Assembly: GCF_010548145.1 (NCBI RefSeq)
Contig: NZ_JAAGLN010000056.1
Location: 1-34,629 of the forward strand
DNA length: 34,629 bases
Origin: Streptomyces sp. SID10853
GTDB lineage: Bacteria > Actinomycetota > Actinomycetes > Streptomycetales > Streptomycetaceae
Reading direction: 5' to 3'
Part shown: positions 8,318 to 14,129 of the stretch, in pieces
Position numbering within the stretch: position 1 is the first letter of the stretch
Layout: each line of letters starts with the position of its first letter
Position numbers and translations under genes: made by a program
Notes under the pieces: generated by a model
Seen by the model: the letters and a program-made list of their open reading frames with translations, nothing else
Told to the model about the DNA's origin: nothing
The model's database searches: none

Positions 8318-8354
8318 CTCTACGTCACCGATAGAGTCTATGCTGATGACATAG
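8318..8354. promoter_or_regulatory. Paired inverted repeats upstream of the membrane-protein operon
   Basis: CTCTA-9-TAGAG (8318-8336) is followed at once by CTATG-7-CATAG (8338-8354), ending 49 bases before the start at 8404. This AT-richer island in GC-rich DNA is a likely promoter/operator. The TetR gene at 9753-10406, convergent with the operon, is the nearest candidate regulator. Confidence 0.4.
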
Positions 8355-8403
8355 AGGTGGCCGGGTAGGCCGAGAGCCCTGCGACATGGAGGAGATCCAG
8401 AGC

Positions 8404-8859
8404 ATGTCCGAAGAGCACGTGCAGGTGGCGGAGGCGGACGCGGATCGGGAGTCGCCGCGCGATGAGTCGTTGATCGACTATTCCCGTCGGCGGCAAGCTG
8501 TCGCCCTGATCGTGGCGCCGATCATCTTCGGTGTCCTCGCGGGCCTCACGCTGAAGTGGTCGGTGGTGGCCTGGGGGACGATGCAGGTCATCGGCGTACT
8601 CGGCGCAGTCGTCGCAGGGCGCGAGCACAAGTACGGATGGTCGGCGGCGGCGCGCGGATTCGTTGCCGGGCTGCTCGCCACCGGTGTCACCGTCGGCATG
8701 CAGGCCCTGCTGCCCGGAGATGACGTCAAGACGCTCGCCTTCCCGTCCTACTTGATCACGGCAGCCATCGGGTCCGCCGTGCTCCACCTGGTCGGTGCCG
8801 CGCCGCGGCGGATACGCCGCCGCATCAAGTACGTGGCCACGCTCCGTCGTACGCGGTGA
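8404..8859 (+). CDS. Small multi-pass membrane protein, unknown function
   Basis: A 151-residue protein I do not recognise. The first 35 residues are acidic and hydrophilic. Then come four hydrophobic segments: about 40-55 (ALIVAPIIFGVLAGL), 58-77 (VVAWGTMQVIGVLGAVVAG), 85-104 (ARGFVAGLLATGVTVGMQAL) and 115-132 (YLITAAIGSAVLHLVGA). The tail is basic (RRIRRRIK). GGAGGAG at 8388-8394 fits the ATG at 8404; the in-frame ATG at 8386 would contain this site inside the gene. The stop lies 20 bases before the next SDR start, so the two are an operon. The protein may be an accessory of the SDR, but nothing in its sequence proves a function. Confidence 0.75.
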   Translation: MSEEHVQVAEADADRESPRDESLIDYSRRRQAVALIVAPIIFGVLAGLTLKWSVVAWGTMQVIGVLGAVVAGREHKYGWSAAARGFVAGLLATGVTVGMQALLPGDDVKTLAFPSYLITAAIGSAVLHLVGAAPRRIRRRIKYVATLRRTR

Positions 8860-8879
8860 CATTGAGAAAAGGGAGTCCC

Positions 8880-9677
8880 ATGAGGATGTGGAACGAATCC
8901 GTCGCCTTCATCACCGGTGGCGGTCAAGGCATCGGCCTCGGCATCGCACGCGCGCTGGCCAAGCGCGGTGTGCGGCTCGCGTTGGCCGACATCGACGAGG
9001 AGATGCTGCACAGGGCCGGTGAGGAGCTGTCGCGGGTCACCGAGGTCGAGACGGTACGGCTGGATGTCCGTGACCGTACGGCGTTCGCCGCGGCCGCGGA
9101 CGCAGTCGCGGCGAAGCTGGGGCCGGTCGACCTGCTTTTCAACAACGCCGGCATCGCTCCGCACGCTCCGGTCGCGAAGTGGACGTTCGAGAAGTGGGAC
9201 GTCGCCCTCGGGATCAACCTCGACGGGGTAGTCAACGGGCTGCAGACGTTCGTACCGCGCATGATCGAACGCGGCGAGGGTGGACACGTCGTGAACACCG
9301 CGTCGGGCGCGGGTCTGATCCCCAATTCGAGCGTGCTGTACACGACGGCCAAATTCGCGGTGGTGGGGCTTTCCGAGTCACTGCGACGGGAATTGTCCGC
9401 ATACGATATCGATGTCAGCGTGCTCTGCCCCGGTCCTGTCAACACCGGAATTCTTCACAACACCGGTTCGGTCGACGAGGGCGTATCGGTTCTACGCCGT
9501 GGAGCGGCCCCCAGCAGCACCGAGGGCTACCTCAAGGAAGGCACGGGCATCGACGCCGTAGGCGAAATGGTGATCGCCGGTATGGAAGCCAAGGCGATGT
9601 GGATTCACACGGATGACTTCGTGCGCCCGGCCCTGAAGGCGAGGATGGAAGCCATTCTCGAATCATTCCCGACATAG
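8880..9677 (+). CDS. SDR family NAD(P)-dependent oxidoreductase
   Basis: A 265-residue classical SDR. It has TGGGQGIG near residues 13-20, an Asp at the end of the second strand (LALADID), which favours NAD(H), then NNAG near 88, the Ser in NTASGAG, and Tyr154/Lys158 in YTTAK. The C-terminal region includes SVLCPGPVNTGI and a longer tail carrying the MVIAGMEAKAMWIHT segment seen in SDRs annotated as 3-oxoacyl-ACP-reductase-like or cyclopentanol-dehydrogenase-like. The ATG at 8880 has AAGGGAG 5 bases upstream; a GTG at 8856 would overlap the previous stop. It is co-transcribed with the membrane protein and convergent with TetR. Substrate unknown. Confidence 0.92.
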   Translation: MRMWNESVAFITGGGQGIGLGIARALAKRGVRLALADIDEEMLHRAGEELSRVTEVETVRLDVRDRTAFAAAADAVAAKLGPVDLLFNNAGIAPHAPVAKWTFEKWDVALGINLDGVVNGLQTFVPRMIERGEGGHVVNTASGAGLIPNSSVLYTTAKFAVVGLSESLRRELSAYDIDVSVLCPGPVNTGILHNTGSVDEGVSVLRRGAAPSSTEGYLKEGTGIDAVGEMVIAGMEAKAMWIHTDDFVRPALKARMEAILESFPT

Positions 9678-9752
9678 ATGCAGAAGTAGATGCGGGCGTA
9701 GGTGTGGGCTTTGGCACAGGGGCGGGGGGGGAGGCGGGGACGGCGCAGAGGG

Positions 9753-10406
9753 TCACTGATCCGGATCGCCGGACTCCGAGCGATCCGGTACGTCCCACAC
9801 GTTACGGAGGTTCTTGTCGAACTCGGCCGCGACCAGCCGCATGGCCTCGTCGAAATCCACACTGGCCCGGTCGACAAGCGCCTGCAGGTGAATTCCGAAC
9901 AGTGTTCCGGTGAACGCCAAGGCGAACGTGCGCTCCCGCTTCGACGCGGTCTCGGGATCGGCGGTCTCGGGGCGGCGGGCCCGCAGCCAGAGTTCGAGTC
10001 CGTGCCGGTGTCTGGCGAAGAATTCCTGGTACTGAACCCGGACGGCGCCGGAACTGTTCATGGCCTCGTTCACTGCCATGAACACCAGCGCCGATTCACC
10101 GTTTCGTACCCAGGAGGCGAATTCCTCGGCCAGCTCGGTAAGCGTCGGAGAGGACGTGCGCGGCTCCGGAGTCATCGCGCGCTCCATCGCACGCTCGATC
10201 ACGGCAAGGAACAATCCGTGCTTGTTCTTGAAATGCCACGGAATGGAACCCCGGCTAATGCCCGAACGTTCGGCGATTTCGGCGAATGAGGTGCGGTCGA
10301 ACCCGCGGTCGGTGAACAGCTTCTCCGCCGAGTCGAGAATGCGGCGGCGGCTCTCGTTGCCGATCTCGTCGATCCGGCGTTTCCCCTGGGTGCTCACGAA
10401 CGTCAT
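9753..10406 (-). CDS. TetR/AcrR family transcriptional regulator
   Basis: A 217-residue TetR regulator. The DNA-binding domain is textbook: SRRRILDSAEKLFTDRGF, TSFAEIAERSGISRGSIPWHF and NKHGLFLAVIERAM. The W-H-F replaces the commoner Y-x-H-F. The C-terminal domain has FTGTLFGIHLQALVD, similar to TetR_C_2/AcrR-type ligand domains, and ends in an acidic tail. The ATG at 10406 lacks a clear Shine-Dalgarno; a GTG three codons in is an alternative. It is convergent with the membrane-protein/SDR operon, whose upstream region carries inverted repeats, so local control is plausible but unproven. Confidence 0.9.
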   Translation of the reverse strand: MTFVSTQGKRRIDEIGNESRRRILDSAEKLFTDRGFDRTSFAEIAERSGISRGSIPWHFKNKHGLFLAVIERAMERAMTPEPRTSSPTLTELAEEFASWVRNGESALVFMAVNEAMNSSGAVRVQYQEFFARHRHGLELWLRARRPETADPETASKRERTFALAFTGTLFGIHLQALVDRASVDFDEAMRLVAAEFDKNLRNVWDVPDRSESGDPDQ

Positions 10407-10689
10407 TCTAGGTTACTGACGCTCAAAGCCGAGAGCCGTGGGGTGGGCCGAAGCCCGAGCGGTTGAGCACGCACGTCGACGCCTCCGCGCCTCGCCGGCA
10501 CGTGTGTAGGCCGTTAACTCGCAGAGCAACGTATGCCAGCGAAGAAGGACCAGGTCCCGGAGCTGGGCACTGCGACAAGGCGTGCAGCCCATGCCGTAAC
10601 TGCCCTGCGTTGTGAGGGGAGTCGAGCGCAGTCGCTCATAGTGCCGCGGGGGGGGAAGATCCATTTCGCACACACCCCACGCGCCTGGG
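10407..10689. other. Spacer between TetR and IS5 remnant
   Basis: No gene is supported here. Frames on both strands are short or Arg-rich and have no recognised motif. The part next to 10690 may be further eroded insertion-sequence DNA. Confidence 0.4.
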
Positions 10690-11007
10690 CAGTGTCTGAT
10701 GGCTCTTTGATGACGTCACGGAGCCAGATCCTGATGCGGTGGTGGTCGGCCGGCAGATGGACCTTGCTGGTCAGTCCGCCTCGGGAACGTCCCAGGGCCT
10801 CACGCCCCTCTTCGTCCACACGTGCCTCACCCCCTTTTCGGGATGGTCGGTCGGAGCAGGCGTGCCGGGCTCCTGCCACGTACTGGTGGGCCCGGCAGGT
10901 CGTCGAGTCGACGTTCGCCGCCCGCCGTCCGCATCCGACGCGGTGGCGTCGGCACCGGCCTGCAAGGCACGCAGGAATCTCGGCCAGGTGCCGGATCTTG
11001 GGCGGCT
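10690..11007 (-). pseudogene. IS5-family transposase remnant (frameshifted middle part)
   Basis: On the minus strand one frame reads SGTWPRFLRALQAGADATAS. After a frameshift near 10935 the neighbouring frame reads ANVDSTTCRAHQYVAGARHA and later EALGRSRGGLTSKVHLPADH. These are hallmark blocks of IS5-group transposases: the first catalytic Asp in VDST and the GRSRGGLTxKxHL block. An in-frame TAG at 11008-11010 closes the upstream side, and the rest of the DDE domain is absent. It is a dead fragment of about 318 bases lying directly upstream of the LysE-type gene. Confidence 0.8.
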
Positions 11008-11070
11008 CTACACTGCCGGAGCGGAGCCCAGCTACGTTTCCGCTTGTGATAGCCAGGACAGGAGCCTGCC

Positions 11071-11706
11071 GTGACGACTGCCGTCATCAGCTTTTCACTC
11101 TTCGCCCTGTTGGTGACGGTGACTCCGGGCCCGGACACTCTCCTTGTGCTGCGCAACTGCATGCGAGGCGGCCGTTTCTCGGGCATTGCGACCGCGCTTG
11201 GTGCGGCAGCAGGCTCGCTCGCCTGGGCGCTGGCCGCGGCCGTCGGTCTGGCTGCGGTTCTGCAGCGGTGGGACGTGGCGTTCGCTGCGATTCGTCTCGC
11301 GGGTGCCGTGTATCTGATCTTTCTCGGTGTCCAGAGTCTGTGGGCTTACCGCCGCGGTACTGGGAGCCGACCGGGCATTCCCGGGGAACCGACCGGCCCG
11401 ATCCCGACTACTGGGCGGGCCTTCCGCCAGGGACTGCTGAGCTGCCTGCTCAACCCCAAGGTGGGCATCTTCTTCGTGGCCGTGGTCCCACAGTTCCTGC
11501 CCGACGGCCACTCGACGCTGTCCGCCACCTTGGCCCTGGGCTTCATCGACGCTGCGATCGCCGCTCTCTGGCTGACGCTGGTGGCGGTGTTCGCAGCACG
11601 GATGCTGACCTGGCTGCGTCGCCCGCGAGTGAACACGGCCCTGGAGCGAACCGCCGCTGGTGTTCTGGTGGCGCTGGGCGTTGGCACGGCTGCCGAGACA
11701 CTTTGA
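11071..11706 (+). CDS. LysE/RhtB family amino-acid exporter
   Basis: A 211-residue inner-membrane translocator of the LysE/RhtB superfamily. It has about six hydrophobic segments, the N-terminal signature TVTPGPDTLLVLRNCMRGG near residues 17-35, and the mid-protein FRQGLLSCLLNPKVGIFFVA. The family exports amino acids (Lys, Thr, homoserine and others) or related small molecules; the substrate cannot be read from sequence. The GTG at 11071 has an AGGAG site 6 bases upstream. IS5-family remnants flank the gene on both sides, so it may have been rearranged or acquired with them. No partner regulator (LysG/Lrp) is adjacent. Confidence 0.9.
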   Translation: MTTAVISFSLFALLVTVTPGPDTLLVLRNCMRGGRFSGIATALGAAAGSLAWALAAAVGLAAVLQRWDVAFAAIRLAGAVYLIFLGVQSLWAYRRGTGSRPGIPGEPTGPIPTTGRAFRQGLLSCLLNPKVGIFFVAVVPQFLPDGHSTLSATLALGFIDAAIAALWLTLVAVFAARMLTWLRRPRVNTALERTAAGVLVALGVGTAAETL

Positions 11707-11753
11707 GTTTCTGCGCGGAGCCTGCCAGCTCGGGAGCCGGGGCCGGGGCCGGA

Positions 11754-11840
11754 TCACCGCGACTGTGAGTCCTTGAGGGCGTTGATCGTTCGCTCGATGT
11801 CGTTACGGCGCTTGTACATCCGCAACGCCAGAACCAACCC
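11754..11840 (-). pseudogene. IS5-family transposase remnant (C-terminal part)
   Basis: The minus strand reads YKRRNDIERTINALKDSQSR followed by a TGA stop. The Y-x-K-R-x-x-I-E-x-x-I-N-x-L-K block is the catalytic-Glu (third DDE residue) region of IS5-group transposases. Only about 25 to 30 codons remain. It has the same orientation as the fragment at 10690-11007, but it lies upstream of it rather than downstream, so the two are not one interrupted copy in normal order. Confidence 0.6.
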
Positions 11841-11850
11841 TGTGAAGCTG

Positions 11851-11894
11851 CCCGTGTCGCGGCGGACACGCCGCCGTGTCCGCCGCGACACGGG
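11851..11894 (-). terminator. Perfect 20-bp hairpin, terminator of the SDR/aldolase operon
   Basis: CCCGTGTCGCGGCGGACACG (11851-11870), loop CCGC, then the exact reverse complement at 11875-11894. It starts 21 bases after the stop of the SDR at 11915 on the minus strand. No T-tract follows, as is usual for actinomycete terminators. It could also stop transcription coming from the LysE side. Confidence 0.8.
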
Positions 11895-11914
11895 CGTACG
11901 TGGAGTCCGGCCCG

Positions 11915-12694
11915 TCACAGACCCCGGACGAGGCCGCCGTCGCACCGCAGTGCCGTTCCCGTGACGTACGAGGCCGGTTCGCTGCAGAGGAAGGCCGCCG
12001 CCGCGGCGAACTCCTCCGGGGTCCCGTACCGCCCGGCGGGGATGGCGGCCCTGGAGTCGGCAGCGACATCCTCGACCTGGCGCTGCTCCCGCTCGGCCCG
12101 TGCGGCGTCGAGCTGGGCGACCCGGTCGGTGGCAATCCGGCCGGGCAGCAGCAGGTTGACGGTGACTCCGTCGCGGGCGACCTCGGCGGCCAGGGTCTTG
12201 AGGTAGGCCGCGAGGGCGGCCCGGCCCGCGTTGGACAGCACCAGGCCGGCCAGCGGCTCGGCGACACCGCTGGAGCCGACGGCGAGGATCCGCCCCCAGC
12301 CGCGCTCCCGCATGCCGGGCAGCACCTGTGCCACGAGTCGCTGTTGGGCCAGCAGCAGCGAGTCGACGGCCGAACCGAGGTCCGTGCCGGCGCCGTCGAG
12401 GTCGACGGCACGGCCGGGCTTCGGGCCCGGGCCGTTGAGCACCAGGATGTCCGGGTCGCCGTAGGCCGCACGGGCTGCCTCGATCAGTGCGCGCGGTCCG
12501 TCGGGTGTCGTGAGGTCCACCTGGATACCCACGGCCTCGGGCAGCCCGGCGGCGATCTCCTGGGCCAGGTCCCCGCGCCGTCCGGCGACGACGACAGCGG
12601 CTCCCTCGGCCGCGAGCGCCTCGGCCACCGCGCGGCCGAGGCCGCCGGTGGAGGCGGCGACGACAGCGGTACGGCCCTTGATTCCGAGATCCAT
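11915..12694 (-). CDS. SDR-like protein with altered active site
   Basis: A 259-residue SDR-fold protein. The cofactor loop reads AASTGGLG rather than TGxxxGxG, the NNAG position reads LNGPGPK, and the YxxxK position reads Ser154-Asn-Ala-Gly-Arg158 after Ser141/Ser142. This matches the subgroup annotated as beta-ketoacyl-ACP-reductase-like SDR, which departs from the standard tetrad. It may therefore use another mechanism, or bind cofactor without classical catalysis. The ATG at 12694 has an AGAGGTGG ribosome site; a TTG one codon earlier is unlikely. The ATG overlaps the stop of the repeat mini-ORF (TGATG), so it is the last gene of the aldolase operon. Confidence 0.88.
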   Translation of the reverse strand: MDLGIKGRTAVVAASTGGLGRAVAEALAAEGAAVVVAGRRGDLAQEIAAGLPEAVGIQVDLTTPDGPRALIEAARAAYGDPDILVLNGPGPKPGRAVDLDGAGTDLGSAVDSLLLAQQRLVAQVLPGMRERGWGRILAVGSSGVAEPLAGLVLSNAGRAALAAYLKTLAAEVARDGVTVNLLLPGRIATDRVAQLDAARAEREQRQVEDVAADSRAAIPAGRYGTPEEFAAAAAFLCSEPASYVTGTALRCDGGLVRGL

Positions 12695-12879
12695 CAACCC
12701 ACCTCTTTCTGCGCGGACTTCTGCGCGGACTTCTGCACGGTTTCCTGCACGGTCTTCTGCGCTCCCTGCTGTTGCGCTGCCTTCTGCCCCTGCACCTGCA
12801 CCTGCTGCGCTGCCCGCTGCCCTGTCGGCCCCTGCACCTGCACCTGCTGCGCTGCCCGCTGCCCTGTCGGCCCCTGCAC
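12694..12879 (-). CDS. Gln-rich repeat mini-ORF between aldolase and SDR
   Basis: A 61-codon ORF that starts (GTG) 3 bases after the aldolase stop and ends in TGATG overlap with the SDR start. It consists of two copies of QGPTGQRAAQQVQV, then a Gln/Lys section of four-residue repeats (AQKT, VQET, VQKS, AQKS), ending AQKEVG. It has no Cys or Trp and no signal peptide, and it is probably disordered or helical. A GGGG-rich stretch around the aldolase stop could serve as ribosome site. It may be a real small protein, a translational bridge, or simply an open frame across repeats whose unit lengths are multiples of three. No family recognised. Confidence 0.4.
   Translation of the reverse strand: MQGPTGQRAAQQVQVQGPTGQRAAQQVQVQGQKAAQQQGAQKTVQETVQKSAQKSAQKEVG
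12709..12765. repeat. 12-bp tandem repeats
   Basis: About four units of TTCTGCGCGGAC / TTCTGCACGGTC type. The unit is 12 bases, so it keeps the minus-strand frame and encodes AQKS/VQKT-like tetrapeptides of the mini-ORF. Confidence 0.75.
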
Positions 12880-12880
12880 C
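12787..12880. repeat. 42-bp tandem repeat, two identical copies plus a partial
   Basis: Identical 42-base copies at 12787-12828 and 12829-12870, and the first 10 bases of a third at 12871-12880. Exact identity points to a recent duplication. The unit encodes 14 residues in the minus-strand mini-ORF. Confidence 0.85.
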
Positions 12881-12882
12881 GC

Positions 12883-13791
12883 CTACCCCTGTCCCGCCGG
12901 CCGCACTGCCGCCAGGGCCGGGCCCAGATGCCGTTCCAGCTGCGGGACCAGCGACTCCGGCATGGCAGCGGCCGGCGGCCGCACGCCGGACTCCGTGATC
13001 AGCTCCCGGCGGCGGACCGCCTCCTTCCGGATGGCCAGCCCGATGCGCGCCTGGGCTTCGAAATTGACCAGCGGCAGATACGGCAGATACGCCTCGCGCG
13101 CGGCGTCGTAACCGCCGTCGCGCCAGGCGTCGACGCAGGCCACCAGCCCCTCCGGGCAGGAGAATCCGGTCATCGCGCCGGCCGCCCCGGCCGCCAGTTC
13201 GTCCAGCAGGCCCAGCCCGCCGAGGCCGCCGAAGACCGGCACGTCGAGCTGGGCGGCCAGGACCGCGACGGCCGCCGGTGTCGGCGGCGCCTCGGCCTTC
13301 ACGCCGACCGCAGCGGGAACTGCCTGTACGGCGCGGACCAGGTCGGCCGTACCGATGGCGACTTTGCTGGCCTCCGGGTAGTCCTGGACGACGATGCCGG
13401 CGCCGGTCGCCTCGTGCACCGCGTTCAGGTGCGTGGCGACGACGCGCGGATCCGGCGAGTTCACCTGGACCATGAGCCCGGCGAGGCGGTTTCCGACCTC
13501 CTCGCGTACCAGCCGCGCCTCCTCGGTCACCGGTGCCGTGGCGAGTCCGGTGACGCCGACGACGAGCGGCAGTTGCACAGCCGCCGCCACCGCCCGCAGG
13601 ACCGTACGGCGCTCATCGGCGGACAGCCGGGCGGCCTCGCCGAAGACGCCGAGCACGGTGAGGCCGGTGACGCCGATCCCCTCGTAGTGCTTCACCAGCC
13701 GGGACAGGCTGGCCTCGTCGACCTCGAGGGACGGGCCGACGAACGGTGTCGCGACCACTCCCCAGACGCCGGAGGACAAATTGCCGACCAT
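12883..13791 (-). CDS. Dihydrodipicolinate synthase family aldolase/lyase
   Basis: A 302-residue TIM-barrel class I aldolase of the DapA/NanA family. The Schiff-base lysine is Lys165 in VGVKAE, and the catalytic Tyr is Tyr138 in VQDYPEA. The GxxGE loop reads GVFGEA near 48-53, without the Thr-Thr pair of true DapA, and the surrounding motifs are also unlike lysine-biosynthetic DapA. The protein is therefore more likely a catabolic lyase or dehydratase acting on a sugar acid or other 2-keto acid. AAGGAGAG, 7 bases before the ATG at 13791, is a strong ribosome site. It heads the operon aldolase, mini-ORF, SDR and is divergent from the GH2 gene. Confidence 0.9.
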   Translation of the reverse strand: MVGNLSSGVWGVVATPFVGPSLEVDEASLSRLVKHYEGIGVTGLTVLGVFGEAARLSADERRTVLRAVAAAVQLPLVVGVTGLATAPVTEEARLVREEVGNRLAGLMVQVNSPDPRVVATHLNAVHEATGAGIVVQDYPEASKVAIGTADLVRAVQAVPAAVGVKAEAPPTPAAVAVLAAQLDVPVFGGLGGLGLLDELAAGAAGAMTGFSCPEGLVACVDAWRDGGYDAAREAYLPYLPLVNFEAQARIGLAIRKEAVRRRELITESGVRPPAAAMPESLVPQLERHLGPALAAVRPAGQG

Positions 13792-14057
13792 CAGTTGCTC
13801 TCCTTAACCGGCCCGGTCAGACGGGCACGCGTTTCTCCTGGAAGACGAGTACGTCCTCCCTGCTGTACGGCCTCGTCGACCGGTCCCACTCGGTGCGGTA
13901 CGGCCGCGGGCGCCATGCGGCCGGTGAGCAGCAATCCCATGCCCTGAGTGTGCTGCATACGGCGGACGATCCGGAAGACGCCACTTCGGCGTGAAGAACC
14001 TCAACCAGGCGGCGGTCGGCAGGTGTTGTGACAGCTGCCCCGGCCCTGACCGCCCCC

Positions 14058-14087
14058 TTGACAGAGGGTCCGCGGCCTGCGGATCAT
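14058..14087 (+). promoter_or_regulatory. Probable promoter of the GH2 gene
   Basis: A perfect TTGACA (14058-14063), 18 bases, then GATCAT (14082-14087). Transcription would begin near 14094, just before the palindrome at 14101. The remainder of the spacer 13792-14057 shows nothing recognisable. Confidence 0.5.
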
Positions 14088-14100
14088 AGAACCGACGGAC

Positions 14101-14114
14101 TGACAACGTTGTCA
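14101..14114. promoter_or_regulatory. Perfect 14-bp palindrome, LacI-type operator candidate
   Basis: TGACAACGTTGTCA is a perfect palindrome with the central CG step typical of LacI-family operators. It lies between the predicted transcription start and the GTG at 14130, a position for repression. No LacI-family gene is in this window, so the regulator would act from elsewhere. Confidence 0.65.
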
Positions 14115-14129
14115 TCGATCGGGAGCGAC

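Noticed and set aside
8018..8368. 116-residue plus-strand ORF after the IS110 fragment
   Set aside because: No motif and no ribosome site; its end runs through the inverted repeats of the next promoter.
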